From Margaritifera margaritifera (lineage: Eukaryota; Mollusca; Bivalvia; Unionida; Margaritiferidae), in the NCBI GenBank assembly GCA_029931535.1, contig JAQPZY010001301.1, positions 1,364,001-1,428,000 of the forward strand: DNA of 64,000 nucleotides, read 5' to 3'. A program made the translations under genes and the position numbers. Position 1 is the stretch's first letter; every line of letters starts with the position of its first letter. The notes under the pieces were generated by a model. That model saw nothing but the letters and a program-made list of their open reading frames with translations, was not told where the DNA came from and did not search any database. Shown piece after piece: positions 23,049-33,546 of the stretch.

Positions 23049-25290
23049 GACCTGGGATATAATTGTGCAGATGTGCTTGCTGAGGAAAGACGGTCTTCAC
23101 CATTATGAACTCTCACCATTATCGGCTATGTATCCATCACCGATATCAATGTATTTAGAAACATAGTAAGAGGCATTAATGATTGCCGATTTAATCATCA
23201 GTCTTTCCTTGCGAAACGGAAAACGACTATAGATACAAAGTGTATACATAATACAATCGCGATACAGCATTCACCACAATACAATATTTATCAACACTTT
23301 TCTTCACAAATAAATATTCAAATAAAGAAGAACTCCCGTTCTCAAATTGAATGAAAAAAGAAATTACTATCCAAAAAAATCATTTCAAAGAGCAGACGAC
23401 GAAGGCAAAGTAAAACTAATAAAAGTGACCAACGTTTTCCTTTACGCACACGTACAGTCTTTTTTATTTTTATTTTTTAGCGGTTTATTTGCCGGACTCA
23501 TCAGTTACCGTGTTGTGTCATTGGTCAAGGCATGTTATTCGAATCGCCTCTGCGCTCAATAATTATGCATGTTGCTCTTACAAAAACCACCAAACCAAAC
23601 AAATAACTGAAATAATATCGACATGTCTCCAAGTTAAAGATCTTTCTTTTGGTTCAGAGATAATAGTATGGCCTGACAGCGAAGAATTTGTTCCCTTGTA
23701 TAACTTTACCACATCGCCAATGTATTGTTCGGTCCTTTATGTGATTTTAAATTATGAATTGTGGCACCCACAATTCTTTTTACGTATTAAAATATGCTAC
23801 ATTTTATATTTGAAACCAATATATATTTGGATTAATAACGGTAATTAAATTTCGAAGTGGTTCAGAAGAAAAGCAAATTGTTTTGTTTTTTTTACTTTTA
23901 CTTTTACTATAGGTCAAGTTTGGTAAAATTCTAGTTAGCCGTTTGGAGAAGAAGTCATGTGAAGGTTTTACAACGTTTTTTAACAGCTGATTTTCTATTT
24001 ATAGTAACGGCATCTATAAATGGCAGATTGGCATTATTTGTACAAACTTGAAATGTCTTCCTGTCAGGATGCTTTCTTTCAAATTTGATCAAATTCTGTT
24101 AAGCGGTATTTTTTTGTAGAAGAAGTTGTTTAAGGGACCGATCATTTCATTTGGGGAGGAGCAGGGGCGGTTGGGGAGGGGTTGTTTGGAGGGGCTGTGA
24201 TTTTTCAGAAGAAACATTTCCGATCCCTAAATAGACCTAATTTGAAAAAAAATATACTTGCTCTGATTTGTTGAAATATTACATCGATTATTTTAATGTA
24301 AAAAAAAAATTATCTTGAAGTATTAAAAATATAACCAGTATCCTGATTTAAAAGAACTTCCACCCCACCCAGAATCCCGAAAATTAAATGATCACTTCCA
24401 AAAGGGTTTTTAGTAGCACTGGCGCCTGTGATTGATGGCGGATCGGTATCAATTGTACAAGTCAGAAAGCCCGACATGCCAGGACACTGTGCCACAGTTG
24501 GTCAAAACTGGTCCAGTGGTTTTCGAGAAGTTTAAAATAGCGATTAGATACTGACCAATAAATTATGTTTAAGACAAGTGGTAGCCTGGGCCTGTGTAAC
24601 TTATAGTATTAGGTCCGTGATAACTTGGGGTGCGTTTTGAGGTGAAACACAAAATACCCCCTTAAAATGTGGGTGGATTACACACAAAAAAAGACTTAGT
24701 CATTTGTTAGGAAAAAGAAAATAGCGCACTCACATTACCCATAGTGATGGGACCAGCAGCATGTTTAATTAACTCTAGTCCGTCATGCTGAAATGTATAG
24801 TACATAAAATGTGTTGTCTAAAAATTGGTTCGTAGGTTTTTACTATATTCAACGACGGGTTAGCTTCAACTGAGGCAGATTCAATTGTTAGGATGTAACA
24901 TTTTTTTTTTAAATATTTTTTTTAGTTTAATCTAATATTGACTGATTTTTCGAATGTGACAAAAATCATGCCTTGCCTTAAATTTAAGACACGCACTGGA
25001 AAATATTACTACCGATACAGTTGGAAGACACCCAGTGCAAAATATTAGTTGAGATTTAGTTTTGGTTACCTTTGCAAACTAACGATTTGGGTTATAAAGA
25101 TATGATTTTTCTTGTAAGGTTGTGACATTTTTCTCATCAACACGTCACATTTTAGCGTAAACGAAGGTATCATGTATTGTAAGGTTGTGAGTTTGTGCAA
25201 GTTTTGAAAACAGCAAAACTAATTTTCAAAACACTTAATCTAACCTATTGATATAATATAATGAATGAAATGTACCCTTGGACGAACAAA
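23049..25290. other. Intergenic with a dispersed repeat at about 23930-24540
   Basis: The 23930-24540 part has strings such as GGAGAAGAAGTCATGTGAAG, TCAAATTTGATCAAATTCTG, AAGGGACCGATCATTT (also at 58814) and GTGGTTTTCGAGAAG, which look like a degenerate dispersed invertebrate repeat. The rest is AT-rich without supported genes. Confidence 0.45.
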
Positions 25291-25293
25291 GAT

Positions 25294-25428
25294 TGAGAGA
25301 GAGAGAGAGAGAGAAAGAGAGACAGACAGACAGTGATCTTGAGAGAGTCTGTAGTTTTTTAAAAAACCCGAATGGCCCTTTTTTACAGTCCACCTGGGTT
25401 TTTTTTGTGTGTATCTGTGTGTATGTGC

Positions 25429-25468
<40 letters not shown>
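25294..25468. repeat. (GA)n/(ACAG)n and (TA)n microsatellites
   Basis: GA/ACAG tract at 25294-25333 and an uninterrupted TA tract at 25431-25468, with a T/GTGT-rich segment between them. Confidence 0.95.
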
Positions 25469-25469
<1 letters not shown>

Positions 25470-25471
<2 letters not shown>

Positions 25472-25578
25472 ACATACATTGAAAATAACATGCCTTTTAA
25501 AGTGTTGGTATAAAGCAATTTGATATACCAATACTGTTGGTATATCAAATTGTGATCCGCCCATGGCGCATGAATACG
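25470..25578. repeat. Hairpin repeat family B, copy 1
   Basis: About 109 bp, roughly 90% identical to 27093-27202. It contains a perfect hairpin at 25516-25552: arms of 16 bp (CAATTTGATATACCAA and its reverse complement) around a 5-nt loop. Probably a MITE remnant whose upstream side has become (TA)n. Confidence 0.85.
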
Positions 25579-26037
25579 AATATATAAACATGGTTTCAAC
25601 AGTGGTTATTGCTTCTATCTCTAGATCAGTACTAAATTTCCACTTATTAATCATTATCGACATAATAAAATAAAGCAAAAAATATTAATAATCCCCGTTT
25701 TCTAAATGAATTAAACATGGTATACAATTTCATTGAAATCCCCTCTGCTTTCCCTTTTATCTATCTCACTCTCATGCATAAGGGACACACATAGGTGGAA
25801 ATCTATGGAGAGAGTGAGAGAGAGAAAAAAAAAGAATTTGAGCTGGATGAAACCCTTGAATTTGAACTGACACCAAGTAACCTAGAAGAACCTGGGTCGT
25901 CGTAATGGTATACTTACACTTTTCATGGGGTATATCCTACAGTGTTCACAATAAAAATTATACAAAGTTGCAATAGCGTGTCGAGACTGTACGGTACATT
26001 TCTTGATTAGGAGGTACACACATACTGTAATGTATTT

Positions 26038-26088
<51 letters not shown>

Positions 26089-26930
26089 ACTGTTTTGGTT
26101 GGTCAGGCAGACGACTAATCGACTCACAGAGAAACATAGGGATGGACGATTAAAAACATATCTAATGCTAAGTCTCTCCAAACCCCCACCCCACCTATCT
26201 CTATCTCTCTCTCTGTTGGTTGATCTGTCTCAGCATATCAGTTTATCAGTTTTACCACAGTCTCTCTCTCTCTCTCTCTCTCTGGACCATCGTCGCAAGA
26301 TACGTGCAAAAATCCGTGAAAAAAACGAGCGTAGCGGATTTTGCCCGTCATGCGACGATGTCTCTGGACCTGTGAATGATGGTAAAATTTACAGATAAAC
26401 CGACCAACGGAAAAGGGAAAGAGAGAGATGAGGATAAAAGCAATCTTATGTTCGGTAGCAATGTTAATTAAAGCATAATAATGACTTGGATCAACTGTAA
26501 ATACATTTAAATGTTGAATTACCTCTTGTTGGCTCATCATTTAGCTTAGTCTATATTCCACACTCGTTTTAATATACTCGACGGTGACTGAATGGCTTCG
26601 CGTTCAGTGTTCAAGAAGCTAACACAGCTATGTTTGTAGTGCTCTACTTTCTTCACTTAAACCATCTTTCATGTTTAAATCATAAGTGTGTCTTATATTT
26701 ATTTAATCAAAATATAAGTGAAAATAGAAGCTAAAAAAATAAAAGAAGCAACTTATCAATTTGCAAAGAGAATTGTGAATAGCCGCAATAGGTACAGAAC
26801 TATATTTTGTAGCGGACACACTTGGCAGGGATGTTAAGAGTTCACTCCGTCAATACACAGTTTCCTGTAGTCAATCTTAACTCCGTTGGAAATGCAAGTA
26901 TGTGTATTTGTATGTGATATAAATAAAATA
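25579..26930. other. Intergenic with (CT)n tracts
   Basis: Microsatellites (CT)n at 26040-26087 and 26262-26282. GACCATCGTCGCAAGATACG (26284-26303) and its near inverse CGTCATGCGACGATG...GGACC (26346-26368) form an imperfect inverted repeat. No gene supported. Confidence 0.6.
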
Positions 26931-27078
26931 TATGTATAGTATGTACGCTGTATCTTTGATATACCACTCGTTGTATAAATTTTTCATTAAAAGGAAACTC
27001 GGCAAGCCTCGTTTCCTTTTAATGAAAAATTTATACATCTCGTGGTATATCAATGATACAGAGTACATACTATACATA
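26931..27078. mobile_element. Palindromic MITE (family A), left of the Crypton
   Basis: A 148-bp near-perfect palindrome. Outer arms are TATGTATAGTATGTAC (26931-26946) and its exact reverse complement (27063-27078); inner arms are TTCATTAAAAGGAAAC (26983-26998) and its exact reverse complement (27011-27026), around the loop TCGGCAAGCCTC. A second copy lies at 29470-29625. No coding capacity. Confidence 0.9.
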
Positions 27079-27092
27079 TATTCTATATTTAT

Positions 27093-27202
27093 ACCACATA
27101 CATTAAAAATAACATGGCTTTTGAAGTGTTGGTATAAAGCAATTTGATATACCAATACTGTTGGTATATAAAATTGTGATTTGCCCATGGCGTATGAATA
27201 TG
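27093..27202. repeat. Hairpin repeat family B, copy 2
   Basis: Copy of 25470-25578. The hairpin at 27140-27176 has one arm mismatch. It directly follows the family A palindrome, so A and B may be parts of one larger element. Confidence 0.85.
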
Positions 27203-27491
27203 CATAATAATCATGTTTTCATAGCTAATATACTCTCTGAACTTGATTATGGATTTCTTGGAATATTATATTAAAAAAGAAGAAAATAACAAGAAAAAAA
27301 TTGTCATGTTCAATTTTTTTTTATATAAACTAAATTTTTTAAACAAATAAAATCAAACATACTGAGTCCAGGAAATAAATATTATTGAGCTCCACCCTGT
27401 ATCATCTCAATCAACACTGCTGTTCCCAGCCTCTACCTCTTGCAATAAATCTGCAAACATTCTGTGCAACTCTGTAGAAAAAAGAAAACAA

Positions 27492-29015
27492 TGACATCAG
27501 AAAAGGAGCAAGATGATGAAGCAACCTTCAATCTACTAAACTGTGAGTTAATTGTAGAGTTTGATAGAGGTATGAGAAATTTGTAAATGAAAATGATCAT
27601 TCTGTGTCCAAATTCGAGACTGTCAGTGAAGACAGATTTGTACACCATGAGCCTGATGACATAATTAAATTTATAGAAAGTAAGCAAAATGCAAATACTC
27701 TAAAAAAGACACTCTTTGATGTAAGGCTTGTGACTGAATTCTTGCTGTCAAAAAATGAATTCAGAAACTTACACGAAATTCCCGCATCTGAATTGGATCA
27801 ACACATGGCCGGTTTTATACTCAGTGTTAGGAAAAAAGATGGATCTGAATTTGAGCCCAACAGCTTAAGAAGCATCATCAGCTCCGTTGATCACCACCCA
27901 AAAATAAAGAAATATACAAGTACAATGATAAGAGGAAATGACACAAATTTTAAATTAACAAGAGAAGCTCTTCAGGCAAAGCAAAGAGGTTTAAAATCTA
28001 CAGGAAAAGGAAATAAACCCAATCGCAGTCAGCCAATCACAGATGAAGAAATAAACACTTTGTATAACAAAAAACTGATGGGGATGGAAACGCCAGAAGC
28101 CATTGTTAACACAATATGGTTTAACAACTCTGTGCATTTTGATTTGTGGGGAGTGACTGAACATTACAATTTTAAATGGGGGGGATGTTATACTAAAAAA
28201 AGATGAGTGAATGGCCAGGAGTACATTGAACTCAATTAAAGGCATACAAAAAACAAGAACAGGAGACAATGTGAAAGACATAAGGGTCATTAAGCCTAAA
28301 ATGTATCAAAACAAAGACAACCACGAGAGAGATCCAATTGCTATCTACAAAAGGTATGCAGAGCTAAGACCAGCAGAATTTTGTCAACCAGAAGATCCCT
28401 TCTATGTTGCTCCCAATACTATGCCGATCACAGCTACAAACCCAAAATGGTTTAGAAAACAAGTCATTAGAATTAACAAACTAGGATGCGTGATGAAGAG
28501 AATGAAAGAAAAAGCAAATATGACAGAGGGAAATATATTGACAAACACCAGTAGCAGGGAGTATCTAATTCAAAAGTTAAGAGACAAAAACATTCCACCA
28601 ACTGATATCATGCAAATTTCTGGCTACAAAAATGTACAGTCTATAAACAGCTTCTCAAACATCAGTGAAAAACAGACATACTCCAATTACTTGAGCAACA
28701 CCGACCCCCCCCCCCCCCCCCGAGTAATGATGCTGTCAACCCCCAACCCCGCAACAAACAGATTTCAAACTCCACCGCATCAGACTGTAATATCTCAAGT
28801 TCCCAAACATGTAATATACAACAGAATCATATTATCAGCAACCCATTCTATGGATCAAACATCACAGTACAGAATATGTTTGTTATGAACCTCCCGCAAA
28901 ACAACGTAAATGAGATTCCTAATTGGGTCAACTTTTTTCGACAGTCGACTTCTCATACTAGGGCCCCACAACCGAAACGTAGGAGAATATTAGAAAGTGA
29001 CACTGATAGTCAGTA
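27492..29015 (+). pseudogene. Crypton-type tyrosine recombinase (DUF3504 family), dead
   Basis: An ATG at 27492 (MTSEKEQDDEATFNLLN) shifts frame near 27563 into a 200-codon open block (27604-28203) containing VRLVTEFLLSKNEFRNLHEI and LDQHMAGFILSVRKKDGSEF. After a TGA (28204) and another frame change comes a 225-codon block (28211-28885) with DPIAIYKRYAELRP, DPFYVAPN and NPKWFRKQ. This order is that of the DUF3504 recombinase domain of metazoan Cryptons and their host-derived relatives. Expected catalytic positions look substituted: FDLWGVTEH has Trp where the family Arg is expected, TNTSSRE lacks the His, GYKN replaces GHKN, and SINSFS has Phe at the nucleophile Tyr. A C17 tract (28705-28721) shifts frame again; the tail ends PKRRRILESDTDSQ at 29015. 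Inactive. Confidence 0.85.
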
Positions 29016-29469
29016 GGATGAGCTATGGACTGTCACGACATGAATGAACTGTAATTAGGATTAAATGTGTTTAATTACCTCTTGTTCCTTCATTATTTTG
29101 AGGTTTCTGACTTCATTCGACATGCCTCGTAGCTAGATGCAAATGGCTGTGCTTGTCACTGTACTGTACATGACACTGAACGCTGCAAATTCGATGTTTT
29201 GCATTTACATTATTAAAACACTTTGAATGTTAAATGTCATCTCTGTTTGTTCACTTCATTTATTAAACACACAAACAACTATATTAATTTATACGAATGA
29301 AGTTTAAAATAAATTAAGAGTCACTTAAGAACTATTTGTTTGGGCGTACATAAATGAGCGCGATTGTGAAGAGTTCATTCCCTTCACATTGCACAGTTTA
29401 TGACCGTCAGTTTTATCTCCCTTATAAAATGTAAAATACGCGTAAATTGTATGTAGTATAAATAAAATA

Positions 29470-29625
29470 TATGTATAGTATGTACGCTGTATTTTTGATA
29501 TACTACTCGTAATATAAATTTTTCATTAAAAGGAAACTCGGCAAGCCTCGTTTCCTTTTAATGAAAAGATTATATAACTCGTGGTATATCAAAGATACAG
29601 CGTACATACTGTTACTGTACATATA
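29470..29625. mobile_element. Palindromic MITE (family A), right of the Crypton
   Basis: Direct-orientation copy of 26931-27078 with the same inner arms (29522-29537 and 29550-29565) and loop, but a small insertion near 29610 in the right outer arm. Sequence similarity continues about 100 bp upstream in both copies (AGAGTTCA...CACAGTTT...ATAAATAAAATATATG). Confidence 0.88.
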
Positions 29626-29690
29626 TTATATATATGTGTCTGTGTGTCTGTGTGTGTTTATGTGTGTGAGTGTGTGTGCGCGAAGCAGAG

Positions 29691-29796
29691 AAAGAGAGAG
29701 AGAGAGAGAGAGAGGTAGGTTCAAGCGAGTTTCCCGCCAAAACAAACATAACCTCTTAGATTCTTACCATTTCTAACCAGACCAACTCATCCTTTG

Positions 29797-29829
<33 letters not shown>
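29691..29829. repeat. (AG)n and A33 homopolymer
   Basis: AG tract at about 29691-29714 preceded by a GT-rich stretch, and a 33-nt poly-A run at 29797-29829. The poly-A could be a retroposon tail, but no retroposon body was recognised upstream. Confidence 0.85.
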
Positions 29830-29831
<2 letters not shown>

Positions 29832-32340
29832 CACATATGAACCAATTTCTTTGACAATACATTGTTTTCCCTAGACAAAACCTTTACACTTATATTTTTC
29901 TTTTTGCCTTCCTAACTCCCTCTCCTTTTGTCACTGCGTCCTTTTGTTAGTATCTCTATATATCTCTGTCACTTTCATTCTCACTAGGTCTTTCTATCTG
30001 TCTACGCATGTATATTCACAATGAACGCGCGATTCGATGTTAATGCATTTTTTTTATTTTTTATTTTTTTCCTTATGCATTTAGTAAATATATGAGTCAC
30101 TATTTCGGATTGAATTTTCCCAGCCATTCATTAACAAGAAAAGTATCCTCGTGGTCGTTCCATGTTTCCTGGATATATAACCCAAAGCACGTCCAGGACA
30201 CTTAAGAAACAATAATAATTTACCTCAGTGTGGCGATGATGGTGGAGGTTGTAGTGGTGGAAATAATGTACGTTATACTGCATTGATATTCATCCCCTCC
30301 CCAACTTTGTTACTCAGAGTATCATACCCTATCCTGAAATGTACTATTGGACCAAATATTTCCTTTTGCATAACAATTGCAACAATTGCTCCCAACATTT
30401 TGTGAGCGGGCCAAAATCATACCCGATCCGAAATTTTGATTCTCCGTCACACTCCCGGTAAATATTCGCCACTCACTTAACTGGGGAAGACTAGTTGGGC
30501 ATGTTCAAGTTGGAGAGGGTAGGGAGAGAGTTTGGTGTGAGATGCAGTAGATGTGATTATCAACATTAATTTCGTTCCAGATTATCTGACTTAAAACAGA
30601 GAAAGTTGCATTCTTGGTAAGAAATATATTTTGTATGTGGTTATGGCACTTGTGTCACAGACCTCTGTATCTAGGTCCTTACCATGCTTTTATCAGGCGG
30701 AATTTTGAGTGCGTGTGTGTGTAATGGCATACCTCCTGGTATATGAAAGAAAAGAAGCGACTTCATAACTTTAACCCTTGCAGTACTTTCAAACTATTGC
30801 GCATACAGACAGCAAGAACAGCAGCAATAACGAGTACAAAATCTTCTCTTCCCTTGCAACTATTATTACTACTGCTACAACAGCTATTAAAACAACAAAA
30901 ACAGCAACAACTACTAGTACTACAACTACCATTGTTACTGGGGTATATCGATCAATGTGGTCGCGTACATTTTGCTGTTTGACATATTATTGGTTCTAAA
31001 TATAATACCCACGTATAACCTGACTAATGGGTTAATTTGACTTTACCCGTTTTCCAGAGGACACACTAACGTGAGATTACTTGAAAGTGAACCATTGATT
31101 GACATGCTTTAGTTATGAAAGGAAAGAAACAGATTAGTAATGTTTCGACCTTTCGATTGCTCAATGGCTTAAATCCAGCCCAGATATTTTAAAGAGTTTT
31201 TAGAACAATAGTAATTGCCTTTATTTCTTCCGCCCTATCACGTTTCTAAACGTGTGTCGCCGTATAAAATACGGCATCGGGCGAAATTAAAAGAATGTAT
31301 TACAATATAGAAGTACAGCCTCTACTTCAACCTGTTACACAAAGTATTACATTCTATCCTGAAATATACAACTGCCCTTTATAATTTGCTATGCATAAAC
31401 AATTTTTCTCATACGTATTTTGAACGAGCCAAAAAATAAATAAATAAATAAAATAAAATACAAATAAAATTAAAATATAAATAAATAAATAAAAACTTTC
31501 CCCAAGCCATGCCGTCCTTTCTTCCTTCAGTGGATATTGTTCAGTCTATCACGAGGGTGAACAAACATGACCTAAATTTGCGAGTAGTGGGTACTTTGGG
31601 TTTGATTCTTGGTACATACTGTTCCAGCATAATTAAAACAGAGTCAGAAAGTTCATTTTGTAGAAAGGAAAAAATCTGTTTTGTGTTATTGTGACCTATT
31701 TTGTACATCGAGTGCGCTTATTTTATCATACATATACGGCATCGGGCACAATTAAAAGAATGTATTGAGTTGTTGCTGGGATTTGTTTGTGTCAGAAATG
31801 TAGCAGCATCCAATGAATCCGTTTGCTATTCCTTCATATTACTTTCAACCCTTTCGAACAAACTGAAACAGAAAAAAAAAAATTATCGAAATTTTTGCTG
31901 GTACAATCTGGCTTTAGTGAACATCTTGATTTCTATACGCATAATTCAAGTTTAATCTGATTTGTGCATTCATTAACTAGTAACACAATACCCTTTATCG
32001 GTGTTCCAGTTTGTACACCAACAAGAAAATACTTGAAGCTAAAAGCTTAACCCTTGGGTCTAGTACTTTAGTAATATAAAGACAAATAATGTTTTTTGAC
32101 GTTTCCAGTTATCCATTATTAACATCGATCACACGAATTGAAACAACTTGTAATCGATAGCCTTCCCTCGTTTATTTTTGCCTCGCACTATAGTCAAATT
32201 CTATCACGTGTTTGAAAATGTGTCCCGGTATCTAAGTAGTTTGGTGTTTCTATTGACAGTTGTATATCACTCTATTGAAAACAAGTTCGACTTTAAAATG
32301 TACTGAATGCTCAGTGCACTTGGGTCAATATTTGGCACAC
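29830..32340. other. Intergenic with a diverged local duplication
   Basis: Segment 30308-30420 resembles 31333-31440: GTTACTCAGAGTATCATACC against GTTACACAAAGTATTACATT, then CTATCCTGAAAT in both, then GAGCGGGCC against GAACGAGCC. Another pair shares CGGCATCGGGC and AATTAAAAGAATGTATT (31273 and 31738). An A/T-rich (ATAA)n field lies at 31434-31495. No gene supported. Confidence 0.5.
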
Positions 32341-32364
32341 ACTCACACTCACACACACCCACAC

Positions 32365-32366
<2 letters not shown>

Positions 32367-32423
<57 letters not shown>

Positions 32424-32487
32424 CAATTAAAATTTCTATAACCTGTATGATAATATTAGTACGAATTAAAATTCTATAACCTGTATG
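32367..32487. repeat. (TA)n plus a 38-bp tandem duplication
   Basis: TA tract 32367-32419, then two copies of a unit reading GTAC(C/G)AATTAAAAT...CTATAACCTGTATGATAATATT. An inverted, diverged copy lies at about 45143-45172 next to the LTR-like element. Confidence 0.85.
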
Positions 32488-32502
32488 ATAATATTATTTA
32501 AA

Positions 32503-32627
32503 ACTTCTGTTGATGTTATCAAGCATTTTCCTGTACAATCCAGGGACGCACTTTCCGCTCTGTTTGGTGTATATAGCTCTTTCTCTCTCCCTCTCTCTCT
32601 CTTTGTCTATGTCTGTCTCTCTGTCTG

Positions 32628-32669
<42 letters not shown>

Positions 32670-32674
32670 ATCAA
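32503..32674 (+). mobile_element. Short SINE-type insertion with 15-bp target duplication
   Basis: The insert begins CTTCTGTTGATGTTATCAAG and contains CACTTTCCGCTCTGTTTGG, then (CT)n (32577-32641) and (TA)n (32642-32670). It is flanked on both sides by the identical ATAATATTATTTAAA (32488-32502 and 32675-32689), a target-site duplication. The non-microsatellite part matches 45412-45480, so it is a 5'-truncated member of a dispersed retroposon family whose tail is a CT/TA microsatellite. Confidence 0.85.
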
Positions 32675-33032
32675 ATAATATTATTTAAATCTCATTACAG
32701 ACTTTGTGTAGAATGCCAATCGTGTGGTAGGCAAGGACAGTAGTGGGTTGTAATTGCTTTCCTTTTTTTAGCATTATGTCGAACTTATATATCGGTATAG
32801 ACACGGGCAGGTTTCATCGTACTGAGTTTGCATAGCACAAAAATTGAAAATGTTATTTCGAACAGATGAGGGAAGGTTACAAATTATTTATGACACCCAC
32901 CATCCATCCTCTTATGCCGTGTCATTAATTTTACAAGCTGACACTTGAATGCTTGTATAGGATATAACTTTTTCCTTGAAAGAGAATAAACGCCTGAAGT
33001 GGACATTCATAATTAACATATAGCTAAATTAC

Positions 33033-33086
<54 letters not shown>

Positions 33087-33103
33087 GTCTCTCTCTCTGT
33101 ATG

Positions 33104-33144
<41 letters not shown>

Positions 33145-33301
33145 GTTTCACTGTCAATCTCTCTCTGTATGTCTCTCTTTCTCTCTCTCTCTCTGTATGT
33201 CTCTCTGTCTCTCTCTCTCTCTGTATGTCTCTCTTTCTCTCTCTCTGTATGTCTCTCTGTCTCTCTCTCTCTGTATGTCTCTCTGTCTCTCTCTCTCTGT
33301 G

Positions 33302-33338
<37 letters not shown>
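33033..33338. repeat. CT-rich microsatellite with periodic GTATGT interruptions
   Basis: About 300 bp of CT units interrupted by CTGTATGTCTCTC blocks at roughly 26-34-bp spacing, that is, a microsatellite evolving into a minisatellite. It produces spurious Arg-Glu and Ser-Leu repeat frames. Confidence 0.95.
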
Positions 33339-33342
<4 letters not shown>

Positions 33343-33379
33343 GCACTATGGAGTGACCTCATTTAATATAATGTGTATA

Positions 33380-33505
33380 TAAATGCAGATTAATGGCAAA
33401 ATATTGTGACAAAAGTAATTATGTTCGATATTGTATGAAACTATGCATTTTGATTCAATATTGGGTTAAATGTTTGAGGTTTGTGTTTAGAAAATATTTC
33501 GAGGT

Positions 33506-33546
<41 letters not shown>

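Noticed and set aside
29797..29829. Poly-A run as the tail of a processed pseudogene or LINE
   Set aside because: No coding or element body recognised upstream and no target duplication seen around it.
33024..33382. Arg-Glu and Ser-Leu repeat proteins on both strands
   Set aside because: Produced by the CT/GA microsatellite; similar artefacts occur at 17970, 18301, 25294, 26040 and 45490.
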